Positions 11,264 to 18,743 of a stretch of DNA of 64,000 nt are shown piece after piece; position 1 is the first letter of the stretch; each line of letters begins with the position of its first letter. Position numbers and translations under genes: made by a program. The DNA is from Christensenellaceae bacterium. Its GTDB lineage: Bacteria > Bacillota > Clostridia > Christensenellales > Christensenellaceae. Location of the stretch: contig AP025580.1 of assembly GCA_022846035.1 (NCBI GenBank), positions 2,108,001 through 2,172,000 on the forward strand, in the 5' to 3' direction. Under the pieces are notes generated by a model. The model worked only from the letters and a program-made list of their open reading frames with translations. It did no database searches and was not told the origin of the DNA.

Positions 11264-11300
11264 AAAACAAAAAAGTGTTTTACAGCCTGATAAACACTTT
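11264..11300 (-). terminator. Terminator hairpin (distal of tandem pair)
   Basis: On the minus strand AAAGTGTTT, an 11-nt loop, AAACACTTT, then TTTGTTTT. It lies downstream of the 11328-11358 hairpin, so the M24 gene has two terminators in series before the lipoprotein gene. Confidence 0.7.
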
Positions 11301-11327
11301 CTTAAGAGTATATGAAGTTGGTATGCA

Positions 11328-11358
11328 TAAAAAAATGACGGCGGTACCGCCGTCATTT
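11328..11358 (-). terminator. Terminator of M24-like gene
   Basis: A perfect palindrome ATGACGGCGGTACCGCCGTCAT followed on the minus strand by a long T run, 10 bp after the stop codon. Confidence 0.85.
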
Positions 11359-11367
11359 CTTTCGTGT

Positions 11368-12726
11368 TCAGTTGGTGATAATCGTCTGTTTATCCGCCAT
11401 ATAAAGGAATATCATTCCCTGAATATCCGACGTAGGCAAAATCTCTTGCGCGAGATTTATTTTCAGTACGTCCCGCATGAACTTCCTGCGGTTTTGTATC
11501 CGCTCATAACATTGCGGGGCCATTTTTTTGATTTCATTACGCAGGCTTTCGTCCGCTATGATGATCCCGTCTTCGATATGCGCGCTCATAAACGGCTGCG
11601 ACGCTCCGGCGATAATATCGCACTGGACCGCCATACCGGACCTGATGGGATGCTGCGAGCCCTCGAAGAAAATACTGTTGATCCATTCGTTGGTATGGAT
11701 CTGGTGACCCATATTGAGCTGGATACCCATATGGTCGCGCAGCTTACCTACTTCCCGGTAAATATCGCCGCCGGTCCTGCCGATGCCAACCGTTTCGTAC
11801 CATTTGGTCACCAGCCGGAAATACTGATTGTAGAACTCCTTGCCCTTGCCCGCAGTATATTGCTGGAGCTCTTTTTCGTCCTTGACAAAAAACGCGCTCC
11901 GGTGGATCATGGCAAAACGGTAGCCGATTCCTACCGAAACGATGTCTCCTTCCTTAAGGACCGTATCGTAGGTGGAACTTGCAAGCCCCATGCCCACGTT
12001 CCTTTCGCCAAAGCTCATCGCAGGATACGTCGTCATCGGCTGGGCCCCGATCCCGAATGCACGCGCCGCGTCCGCTTCCGACATTCCCGTCTCCAGCCCC
12101 TGTATCGCCGCGTACACCTGCCGCGACGCGATGGCGTTTATGATCTCTGATTGTATGATTTCGGCGGCGCTCAAGGTGGACCGCACGCCGTAATCGCTGT
12201 CCGTAAATAGGTTACACGTGTTAACAATATAATTTTGAGTCACCTGCGATATTGCCTGAACGATGTAATGCGGGACATCCAGAATCGCTTCATCGGCGTA
12301 TGCTTTCCAGCCTGCAAGCCCTATTTTCATGCCCTCACAGATACCACAATCGCGCAATATATCGGTTAGCTTCTTGCCATCCGACGGCTGGCCCTCCAGC
12401 CCGAAATTCGTGTATACATGGCGCTGCACCTCATAAGGAATGATCTGCGAATAATCTTTTCCCTCAAGGGCGACTACCAGCCTGGGCGTTTGTCCCGCGA
12501 TCAATATGAGCAGCGCCTCTTCAAAGCGCGGGTCATATTTCGTCAAATACTCAAGATTGGAAAAGTGTTCCCTGTCCCCATAAACGATAAGCGCACCCAG
12601 CCCTTTTTGCCGCGCAAGTTCCGTCACCGTTTGCACGCGTCCCAAAAGCTCGCCGTCTACGCTGGGGTATTCGCTCAGGTCGATCTCCCCTGTGTTGATG
12701 GTTCCCCTGATCTTTGCCTCGTTCAT
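11368..12726 (-). CDS. M24 peptidase-family protein, metal site apparently lost
   Basis: A 452-residue protein with the two-domain plan of Xaa-Pro dipeptidase relatives: an N-terminal creatinase-like domain and a C-terminal pita-bread fold. In active M24 enzymes the GD-x-V strand is followed by Asp ligands. Here the stretch is GDIVSVGIGYRFAMIHRSAF, with no Asp in the expected places. The usual His motif GHGIG is MGHQIHTNEW. One Glu remains in HIEDGIII. It is therefore probably a pseudo-enzyme or binding protein rather than an aminopeptidase. AAAGGAGA lies upstream of the start, and the exonuclease III gene ends 13 bp upstream. Confidence 0.75.
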   Translation of the reverse strand: MNEAKIRGTINTGEIDLSEYPSVDGELLGRVQTVTELARQKGLGALIVYGDREHFSNLEYLTKYDPRFEEALLILIAGQTPRLVVALEGKDYSQIIPYEVQRHVYTNFGLEGQPSDGKKLTDILRDCGICEGMKIGLAGWKAYADEAILDVPHYIVQAISQVTQNYIVNTCNLFTDSDYGVRSTLSAAEIIQSEIINAIASRQVYAAIQGLETGMSEADAARAFGIGAQPMTTYPAMSFGERNVGMGLASSTYDTVLKEGDIVSVGIGYRFAMIHRSAFFVKDEKELQQYTAGKGKEFYNQYFRLVTKWYETVGIGRTGGDIYREVGKLRDHMGIQLNMGHQIHTNEWINSIFFEGSQHPIRSGMAVQCDIIAGASQPFMSAHIEDGIIIADESLRNEIKKMAPQCYERIQNRRKFMRDVLKINLAQEILPTSDIQGMIFLYMADKQTIITN

Positions 12727-12739
12727 GTCCTGTCTCCTT

Positions 12740-13492
12740 TTATTTTAATGTAAGCCCGACCGGGCAATGGTCGCTTCCGTAGACGTCTGCATAAATATCC
12801 GCGTCTTCAATCCTTTGTTTTAAATCATCGGATACCAGAAAATAGTCGATACGCCAACCTGCATTGTTTTTGCGCGCGTTAAAGCGGTAAGACCACCAGC
12901 TATACCGGCCCGTTTCATCCGGATGCAAATAGCGGAACGAATCAATAAAACCCGCGTCCAGAAGCTCCGTCATCTTTTCGCGCTCCTGCGGCGTAAAGCC
13001 CGCGTTTTTTACATTTGTCTTGGGATTTTTCAAATCGATCTCCGTATGCGCGACGTTTAAATCTCCGCATACAACAACGCCTTTTTCCGCATGCAGCGAA
13101 AGGAGATACGCACGAAAATCGTCTTCCCACCCAAGGCGGTACTCAAGCCGTTTTAGGCCCTCTCCCGAATTGGGAGTATAAACATTCACCAGGTAAAAGT
13201 CCTCAATCTCCAGCGTAATCACGCGCCCCTCATGACTATGTTCCTCGATATTAAAATCATAGCTTACGGAAAGCGGTTTTATTTTGCTGAACACAGCCGT
13301 TCCCGAATACCCTTTCTTATCCGCGCTGTTCCAGTATTCGTCGTAGTCCTTAAAATCGAACTCCGCCTGTCCCTTTTGCATTTTCGTTTCCTGCACGCAC
13401 ACAATATCCGCGCCGCTCGTATGCAGAAAATCCAGGAACCCTTTTCCCGCGGCCGCCCGCAGGCCGTTTACGTTCCATGAAATCAGTTTCAT
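12740..13492 (-). CDS. xth: Exodeoxyribonuclease III (AP endonuclease)
   Basis: A 250-residue Mg-dependent nuclease of the ExoIII/ExoA family, which cuts 5' of abasic sites and degrades 3' ends in base-excision repair. Catalytic positions are visible: E35 in VQETKM, the GDLNVAH motif at about residue 145, and D241-H242 in GSDHCPVG. The N-terminus [13 protein letters not shown] is typical. The start codon overlaps the stop of the upstream membrane protein gene (ATGA), implying translational coupling. Confidence 0.95.
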   Translation of the reverse strand: MKLISWNVNGLRAAAGKGFLDFLHTSGADIVCVQETKMQKGQAEFDFKDYDEYWNSADKKGYSGTAVFSKIKPLSVSYDFNIEEHSHEGRVITLEIEDFYLVNVYTPNSGEGLKRLEYRLGWEDDFRAYLLSLHAEKGVVVCGDLNVAHTEIDLKNPKTNVKNAGFTPQEREKMTELLDAGFIDSFRYLHPDETGRYSWWSYRFNARKNNAGWRIDYFLVSDDLKQRIEDADIYADVYGSDHCPVGLTLK

Positions 13493-14280
13493 ATTTTCTC
13501 CGCCTTATGGTGTTTTGCGATCTTTGCCACTTCCTCCGCCTTGATACGCGCGCGCCGCGCGTCCGCTTCCATCTTCAGGTATTCCTTTTTAAGCTGCGCC
13601 ACCCGTTTTTCCAGCTTATCCGCCGTTTCCTTTGCTTCGTATACGTCCTTTTCCTTTAAGGACTGCACCGGATCAAAGGCGTCTTCCCTGTACAGCCACA
13701 ACAACATACAGAAAAGGAAAACGCTGGCGACAATGATTCCCGACATTTCCGTAATGCTTTTCGTACCGAAAATCGACATCTGGGCAATGAGCATCGCCCA
13801 GATGATGAGCACAAATACCAACGCCTTTTTGAATAGGATCGAATAATGATTGCGCAGTGTCAATGTAAAAAGCATCAGCGTCACGGCGAGGGATACCGAC
13901 GATATTTGCGCGAAAAGATTATGCAGTTCCGCAAATCCCGGCAGTGTTTCCGGCAGGAAAGGAAAGATGTTGCCCACCACCAATACGACCGTGGCAAACG
14001 TAACAAATCCGCGAATCTTGGAATGCGTATTTTTCGTGAGCATCAGAAGATAACCCATGAAGCTCGCAAAGTAAACGCAAAACACAATCGTCCAGACTAC
14101 GAACAGCAAATGCATGGAAACGCTCGTGTTGCCCATAGCAGACATGGAGACCGTGAGGATATTATCCTGTGTGCCCATATAAAGAGTAAAAACGGGGATC
14201 AGCCCCAGCGATAAGATTCCATACAGGATCAGCCCTCCAACAAGCCTCCTCCGGTAATTCGACATTCCTTTTACGTTCAT
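13489..14280 (-). CDS. Six-helix membrane protein with C-terminal coiled coil
   Basis: A 263-residue protein. About six hydrophobic helices span residues 10-210, and the C-terminal 55 residues are charged and coiled-coil-like ([19 protein letters not shown] and following), probably cytoplasmic. I use the Met at 14280; longer (14346) and shorter (14265) starts exist, and a purine-rich GGGTGG fits this one best. I do not recognise a characterised family. It is coupled by ATGA overlap to the exonuclease III gene, which may simply reflect shared expression. Confidence 0.55.
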   Translation of the reverse strand: MNVKGMSNYRRRLVGGLILYGILSLGLIPVFTLYMGTQDNILTVSMSAMGNTSVSMHLLFVVWTIVFCVYFASFMGYLLMLTKNTHSKIRGFVTFATVVLVVGNIFPFLPETLPGFAELHNLFAQISSVSLAVTLMLFTLTLRNHYSILFKKALVFVLIIWAMLIAQMSIFGTKSITEMSGIIVASVFLFCMLLWLYREDAFDPVQSLKEKDVYEAKETADKLEKRVAQLKKEYLKMEADARRARIKAEEVAKIAKHHKAEKI

Positions 14281-14348
14281 ACCTACCACCCTTTGCACAT
14301 GCTTATTAACTCCCTCTAAGATACCATAGCTCAGGCTTCTTGACAATC

Positions 14349-14386
14349 AAAAAGGCCGTTTAGCGGGAAATAACCGCCGTCCGGCC
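14349..14386 (-). terminator. Terminator of sortase gene
   Basis: On the minus strand GGCCG...CGGCC with an inner GGCGG/CCCGC pairing, followed by TTTTT. It lies 18 bp after the sortase stop and closes the surface-protein operon. Confidence 0.75.
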
Positions 14387-14403
14387 CTGGATAGGTCCCT
14401 GCC

Positions 14404-15264
14404 TTATGAAGCTATATCCTCTATTTGGCGTGCAACCACCACGATTCTTCCGTTTTCCGTTGAATATTCGCAGGTGGAAAGCGTCAGCAGCTTATCCCCA
14501 AACATAGGCGTGATCCCCGTATCATAAAGCTCCAGCGCTTTGCAGTTATTGACGTAGTCGTCGAACTGCTCCCTGTCGCCGGCGTCATAAAACTGATAGA
14601 ACTTAAACACATCCGTCTCGCTCTTTTTATATACCTTTGACAAAAATACCGAGACGATCTCATATTCGTTTTCCTCGTACAGGGTATCGAAGCGAAATGT
14701 TTTATGCGCTTTATAAAATTCCTCATCCTTGTAATCGATCAGCGTATGCAGCATAGACCCGTTTTTCATATTATGCCCATGGATCAGAAGATTGGTGCCG
14801 CGTGGTTCTACACTGCAATTTTTGTCGATAAAAAGACATCCTTCCCTGCTGGGGTCTTCCTCTTTCTCAAAATTCCGGTACAGGTAGTATTCACCATCGT
14901 CCGGCGTATACATGACCGGATAGTCGACTACCGTGCCGTTTATCTTAAGCCATCCGGCAATATCCGGATTTTGCGCATGCAGGTTTGCCATATGGGGAAG
15001 CATCTGTTTTACTGCCGGCGACGTTGAAAGACTGGAGGACGGCAGCATGCTGGGAGCCGGCACAGGCGTCGCTTCAATGGGCGACGGCGGCAAAGGCACG
15101 GGCTGTGTCGCCAACGGGATGACGACCGCCAGGCATATCGCGGCTATACATACTGCTACAAGCCATTTCCACCGTTTTAAGAAAGCCGCCACGCTGCTGC
15201 CTGGTGACGGCGTGTTTTCTCCGCCGACCTTTCTTTTATATTGTCCGTTTTTCTTTTTGTCCAT
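14404..15264 (-). CDS. Class B sortase
   Basis: A 286-residue cysteine transpeptidase. A short basic N-terminus is followed by one membrane anchor (about residues 34-53), a Pro/Ser-rich stalk and the sortase B fold. Catalytic residues: H164 in IHGHNM, C265 in LSTCEYS and R273 in NGRIVVVAR. Sortases cleave a C-terminal sorting motif and join the protein to peptidoglycan. The gene is last in an operon with a cohesin-like protein bearing VPKTGD, its likely substrate. I start at 15264, where GGAGA is well placed. The upstream gap contains a strong hairpin that may lower sortase expression. Confidence 0.9.
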   Translation of the reverse strand: MDKKKNGQYKRKVGGENTPSPGSSVAAFLKRWKWLVAVCIAAICLAVVIPLATQPVPLPPSPIEATPVPAPSMLPSSSLSTSPAVKQMLPHMANLHAQNPDIAGWLKINGTVVDYPVMYTPDDGEYYLYRNFEKEEDPSREGCLFIDKNCSVEPRGTNLLIHGHNMKNGSMLHTLIDYKDEEFYKAHKTFRFDTLYEENEYEIVSVFLSKVYKKSETDVFKFYQFYDAGDREQFDDYVNNCKALELYDTGITPMFGDKLLTLSTCEYSTENGRIVVVARQIEDIAS

Positions 15265-15285
15265 ACTATTTCTCCGCAAAAGCAA

Positions 15286-15310
15286 GCAAGGCGGGAAATT
15301 CCCGCCTTGC
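15286..15310 (-). terminator. Intra-operon hairpin between cohesin-like and sortase genes
   Basis: A perfect 10-bp stem (GCAAGGCGGG/CCCGCCTTGC) with a 5-nt loop, 20 bp after the cohesin gene stop, followed on the minus strand by TTGCTTTT. The T run is poor, so it probably acts as a partial terminator or 3'-end stabiliser that sets a high cohesin to sortase ratio. Confidence 0.6.
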
Positions 15311-15330
15311 GTTTTATGTGTCCCTGATGC

Positions 15331-16059
15331 CTACTTGGAAAGCGCCTTTTTACCTGCCGCAAAAGCAAGTACGCCTGCTGCCGCAATACCGATCGCCGCA
15401 AACGGCCATACCGGTATGGATGTATCTCCTGTTTTCGGTACGTCGTCAAGATCGTCAGCGTCAGCGGATGCCGAAGGCTGCGCCGTCGGGTTGCTTGTCG
15501 GCTGCGTTGTCGGTTCGGTCGTGGGCTGCTGTGTCGGTTCTTCTGTCGGCGGGGCGGGTTCCTCTACCGTACCTGTCGCCGCAGGAGACGCGCTCCCCGT
15601 GTAGGACGCAGGCGTCGCTACTCCATCCACACGTCCGCCGCCGTGGATACTGGAAATTCCCAGCTTCACTGCTTCGCCAGGCTGCGCCGTTACTTTTGCC
15701 GTATACACGATCGTTACGCTCTGTCCTGCATTCACAATATTGGTATCGTTCGCCAGCACAATATTGCTGCTGTCGCAGGACTTCGTGAAGAACTGCTGGC
15801 CGGACGTCAGGCTTACATCCTGCACGTCGAGTCCACTGGTATTGACCGCCGCGTCAAACGCGCCCATTCCCTCACCGGAATTCACGGTAAATGTTACCGT
15901 ATATTTGACCGTCTCTCCCTGTTTCACGGACGACGGTCCCTCTACGCTTGCGGTAAAGGACGGTGCATCCGCCGCAAATGCTACGGAATACACTCCCATG
16001 ACCATTACGATTGACAATACCGCCGCGATGATCATCAATGCTTTTTTTGATTTTCTCAT
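15331..16059 (-). CDS. Cell-wall-anchored cohesin-like protein
   Basis: A 242-residue surface protein. It has a signal peptide (residues 1-30, SVAFA/A), then a cohesin-type beta-sandwich (about 33-155) with VKQGETVKYTVTFTVNSGEGMGAFDAAV and a SLTSGQQF strand. A Thr/Pro-rich wall-spanning linker covers about 160-205. The sorting signal is VPKTGD (207-212), then a hydrophobic helix and a KK tail. Cohesins bind dockerins, and the upstream gene encodes a dockerin-tailed protein. The start at 16059 has GGAGG 10 bp upstream. The cohesin assignment rests on strand pattern, so it is less certain than the sorting signal. Confidence 0.7.
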   Translation of the reverse strand: MRKSKKALMIIAAVLSIVMVMGVYSVAFAADAPSFTASVEGPSSVKQGETVKYTVTFTVNSGEGMGAFDAAVNTSGLDVQDVSLTSGQQFFTKSCDSSNIVLANDTNIVNAGQSVTIVYTAKVTAQPGEAVKLGISSIHGGGRVDGVATPASYTGSASPAATGTVEEPAPPTEEPTQQPTTEPTTQPTSNPTAQPSASADADDLDDVPKTGDTSIPVWPFAAIGIAAAGVLAFAAGKKALSK

Positions 16060-16098
16060 TCTTTCGTGTCCTCCAAAATTCTTATTCACATGAATGTC

Positions 16099-17949
16099 TT
16101 AGTGATTCGCCTTGACCAGCGCTACAACATCCATCAGATCAGCCGACGTGATCGCGTCATTTGCGCTTCCCGTCGTGTTTGCCGCTTTCAGGAACGCGCC
16201 TGTCAGCACGCTTGTTCCCTTGATATGTCCTACAATGTCCATCAGGTCTGTGGAATCCACTACGCCGCGCCCTGTTACGTCTCCCTTGACGACAACTATG
16301 ACTTCCTGGAAAACACCGTCGCCGTTTTTGAGCTGAACGACGCAACCCGTGCCTACCGTAGCCGCCGCATCGAGCGTATTGCCCCGCGCGTCAGTCACTA
16401 CGATCGCGCCGTCCGGATTATCAAACAACTGGGCTACATCCTGCGCCTTTACAGCGCCTGCGGACGTCCCGTCGCCGATTCCGTTCCCCGAGAGATACTG
16501 CTCGCCCGTGCTTGCGTCGGGAACAGAAATTTCCACTTCTTTACCAGGATCGGCCGGCTTTGGCTTCAATTCGCTTCCGCCGTAGGTCGCGCTCACCGTC
16601 TCAAGCGTCAGCTTTTCACCGGTGCCATCCTGTGCTGTAAGGGTAACCTTGTATTCGCCCTGCTGATCCGCTTTTGCAATGCCAAGAAAATCGTCATGGC
16701 CGTCAAACACCTGTTCGCCCATTGCCGCATTGAAAGTGAACTTGACCGTCTCCCTGGAGGGATCGTTCCACGCCTGGCTCTGTGTCAGGTCAAACGCGCG
16801 TTCAAACGTCGCCGCGCCCGCTTCATAGGTATTGCCCGTGGGAACCTGGCTGGTTTTATCTTTGGCGTCCGCCGATATTTTGTCGTTTTCCACTTTCACA
16901 GTATAATGGAAGTTTTCCGGATTTTTGATCTCGCTCTTATAAATCACAAACGTGGTTTCTACCCACGGCAGGTCGTTATGGTCAGGATCGAATTCCTCTG
17001 TATAATTGCTTTCATCCACGAAATGTATTTCCTGGTTTGCAATCAACGGATTCTTGACCGGCGGAGCCGCCAGCGTCAGGCCGTCCGTATTGAGCGTATA
17101 CGTCGTATCATTGATTTTTATCGAAACGGGTTTATGCGTTTCCGCGTTATTCCCCATGAATACGATTCCCGTCATATCGCTCTTATCGAGCGCAACATAT
17201 TCGCCCGTTCCTTTGAACGTTATATCGTCCTCCGCCTTTGCGCCGCTCAGCGTGAACGCGAGGTAATATCCGTTCTGTTCGTCCGCGTTGGAACTAAAGC
17301 CCGTATATCCCTCGATATAGTTAAGCGTTCCTGTTACGTTGAACTGGTTTGCCTCTGTTTCGTCCTTTGCAAATGCTACGCCAGTCATTAGGTCTGACGC
17401 GCTTTTTCCCAATAAGTCTATGTCCGGCGTCGTCAGCGAGACGTCCGCCGCTTCCTGAGCCGCCAGTGTCAGGTTGTCCGTATTGAGCGTATACGTCGTA
17501 TCATTGATTTTTATCGAAACGGGTTTATGCGTTTCCGCGTTATTCCCCATGAATACGATTCCCGTCATATCGCTCTTATCGAGCGCAACATATTCGCCCG
17601 TTCCTTTGAACGTTATATCGTCCTCCGCCTTTGCGCCGCTCAGCGTGAACGCGAGGTAATATCCGTTCTGTTCGTCCGCGTTGGAACTAAAGCCCGTATA
17701 TCCCTCGATATAGTTAAGCGTTCCTGTTACGTTGAACTGGTTTGCCTCTGTTTCGTCCTTTGTAAATGCTACGCCAGTCATTAGGTCTGACGCGCTTTTT
17801 CCCAATAAGTCTATGTCCGGCGTCGCCAGCGAGACGTCCGCCGCTTCGGGCGGCGTACCTCCGTTCCCATCCTGCGCCATCGCTACTGCGGGCAGCATGG
17901 TAACGATCATCAGCGCAGTCAAAAGTAAAGCAATCAGTTTCTTTTTCAT
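16099..17949 (-). CDS. Secreted dockerin-domain protein with 131-residue tandem repeat
   Basis: A 616-residue secreted protein. Signal peptide is residues 1-25 (AVAMA/Q). Two almost identical 131-residue repeats follow (36-166 and 167-297), each starting AADVSL and ending TLNTDxLTLAA, probably beta-sandwich modules. A middle region (about 300-555) has IANQEIHFVDE and related strands. A type I dockerin-like C-terminus (556-616) has two segments, GDVTGRGVVDSTDL and ANDAITSADL. No catalytic domain is recognisable, so it looks like an adhesin or scaffold component rather than an enzyme. GGAGGAG precedes the start. It is cotranscribed with the cohesin-like gene. Confidence 0.75.
   Translation of the reverse strand: MKKKLIALLLTALMIVTMLPAVAMAQDGNGGTPPEAADVSLATPDIDLLGKSASDLMTGVAFTKDETEANQFNVTGTLNYIEGYTGFSSNADEQNGYYLAFTLSGAKAEDDITFKGTGEYVALDKSDMTGIVFMGNNAETHKPVSIKINDTTYTLNTDNLTLAAQEAADVSLTTPDIDLLGKSASDLMTGVAFAKDETEANQFNVTGTLNYIEGYTGFSSNADEQNGYYLAFTLSGAKAEDDITFKGTGEYVALDKSDMTGIVFMGNNAETHKPVSIKINDTTYTLNTDGLTLAAPPVKNPLIANQEIHFVDESNYTEEFDPDHNDLPWVETTFVIYKSEIKNPENFHYTVKVENDKISADAKDKTSQVPTGNTYEAGAATFERAFDLTQSQAWNDPSRETVKFTFNAAMGEQVFDGHDDFLGIAKADQQGEYKVTLTAQDGTGEKLTLETVSATYGGSELKPKPADPGKEVEISVPDASTGEQYLSGNGIGDGTSAGAVKAQDVAQLFDNPDGAIVVTDARGNTLDAAATVGTGCVVQLKNGDGVFQEVIVVVKGDVTGRGVVDSTDLMDIVGHIKGTSVLTGAFLKAANTTGSANDAITSADLMDVVALVKANH
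17059..17451 (-). repeat. Tandem repeat copy 2 (393 bp)
   Basis: Encodes residues 167-297 of the dockerin protein. Nearly identical at the DNA level to copy 1 over its whole length, with only a handful of base differences, so the duplication is recent or kept alike by gene conversion. Confidence 0.95.
17452..17844 (-). repeat. Tandem repeat copy 1 (393 bp)
   Basis: Encodes residues 36-166 of the dockerin protein. Three residues differ from copy 2: A/T after SL, T/A before KDE, and N/G before LTL. Confidence 0.95.
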
Positions 17950-17984
17950 TTTCTCTCCTCCTCATAATATGTAATATCGTGACA

Positions 17985-18146
17985 TCATTGGTAAAATGGT
18001 CCCTTGCTCAAAAGAGCCTTATTTTTGGCTTGTTTCTCGGAATCTCGTGCCAGTTTTGCATAGGAAAGCATTTTTAATTTGTTTGTGATATTCAGCCGGC
18101 AGTAGATTTTCATCATTTCCCGGAACAGATATTCCCTGTTTTCCAT
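17985..18146 (-). CDS. Small 53-residue protein, first gene of surface operon
   Basis: An uninterrupted 53-codon frame from ATG at 18146 to TGA at 17985. The protein begins MENREYLFREMMKIY and ends SKGPFYQ; it is basic and probably helical, with no signal peptide. AAAGGG lies upstream, and a promoter with TTGACT and TAAAAT lies about 40 bp upstream. It ends 35 bp before the dockerin gene on the same strand and is divergent from the XRE regulator. I recognise no family. Its placement between promoter and surface genes suggests a leader gene or a small regulator. Confidence 0.5.
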   Translation of the reverse strand: MENREYLFREMMKIYCRLNITNKLKMLSYAKLARDSEKQAKNKALLSKGPFYQ

Positions 18147-18183
18147 ATCCTCGCCCTTTCATGAAAATGACCTATACAACGTT

Positions 18184-18211
18184 ATTTTATCACATATTAA
18201 TTAAAAGTCAA
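18184..18211 (-). promoter_or_regulatory. Promoter of the dockerin/cohesin/sortase operon
   Basis: Minus strand: TTGACT (18206-18211), 16 bp, TAAAAT (18184-18189) with an upstream TGA that makes an extended -10. It drives the small gene and presumably everything to the terminator at 14349. Confidence 0.6.
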
Positions 18212-18229
18212 ACTGTTTTAATTCGTTTG
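18209..18229. promoter_or_regulatory. Candidate operator between divergent promoters
   Basis: Inverted repeat CAAAC-N11-GTTTG overlapping the -35 of the surface-operon promoter. The word TTTGTGAT recurs at about 18081, 18226 and 18303 in the same gap. A binding site for the adjacent XRE regulator is the simplest reading. Confidence 0.4.
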
Positions 18230-18304
18230 TGATTATTAGTCGAAAAATTTGTTTTTTCGGCATGCAAATACACATTGGTTTCGCAATTGTTTCCGCCTGC
18301 GATT

Positions 18305-18313
18305 TGTGATAAT
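18305..18313 (+). promoter_or_regulatory. Extended -10 of XRE regulator promoter
   Basis: TG (18305-18306), one base, GATAAT (18308-18313), 34 bp upstream of the GTG start. The -35 is weak (TTGTTT at about 18287). This fits a regulated promoter. Confidence 0.4.
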
Positions 18314-18346
18314 ATTTAATTACACATATCGGAAAGGGTTGTTTGT

Positions 18347-18694
18347 GTGTATAAACGAATTAAGGAAATCCGCAGGGCCTTGGGCCTGAATCAAATGGAA
18401 TTTGCAAAGAGGCTTGGCTTAAGTCAATCCTCCCTTGCCATGATCGAGGTTGGACGGCGCAGTTTCAGCGATAAACATATCAAGCTGATCTGTTCCGCGT
18501 TCCATATCAATGAAGAGTGGCTGCGCAGCGGCCAGGGTGAAATGTTCCTGACAACATGTTATGACCAGGAATTTATCGACGTATTTGAACAGCTTCTGCC
18601 TGAAACGCAGGAGCTTCTTGTCGCAATCGCAAAGGAGCTTTTAGAGACGCAAACAAAGCTTCTGGATAAGTCTAAAAGGGAAAATAATGAATGA
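18347..18694 (+). CDS. XRE-family helix-turn-helix regulator
   Basis: A 115-residue protein. The N-terminal HTH (about residues 5-60) has LGLNQMEFAKRLGLSQSSLAMIEVGRR, the classical XRE/Cro pattern, followed by INEEWLRSGQGEMF, common in phage-like and stress repressors. The C-terminus is a short helical dimerisation region. It starts with GTG, with GGAAAGG well placed. It is divergent from the surface operon and ends at a shared terminator, so it is probably that operon's local regulator. Confidence 0.85.
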   Translation: MYKRIKEIRRALGLNQMEFAKRLGLSQSSLAMIEVGRRSFSDKHIKLICSAFHINEEWLRSGQGEMFLTTCYDQEFIDVFEQLLPETQELLVAIAKELLETQTKLLDKSKRENNE

Positions 18695-18700
18695 GTACAG

Positions 18701-18736
18701 AAAAAAGGCGCCGCCATGCATGGCAGCGCCTTTTTA
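18701..18736. terminator. Bidirectional terminator
   Basis: A long stem GGCGC(C)GCCAT / ATGGC(A)GCGCC flanked by A6 on the left and T5 on the right, between the convergent XRE and rubredoxin-glutamate synthase genes. Confidence 0.85.
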
Positions 18737-18743
18737 TTTTAGT

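Noticed and set aside
11275-12150. A 291-codon plus-strand frame opposite the M24-like gene
   Set aside because: Antisense shadow, and it would begin inside two terminator hairpins.
12727-12739. Riboswitch or T-box leaders upstream of biosynthetic genes such as mnmA, pyrG and the transporters
   Set aside because: Leaders are short, and no conserved riboswitch core or T-box sequence is visible; only the glutamine synthetase leader is structured.
16066-17391. A 441-codon frame on the plus strand opposite the dockerin gene
   Set aside because: Antisense shadow of a GC-biased repeat gene; same pattern is duplicated in both repeats and there is no start signal.
17059-17844. Direct repeats considered as a CRISPR or mobile element
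   Set aside because: Units are 393 bp, contiguous, in frame and without spacers; they are protein modules.
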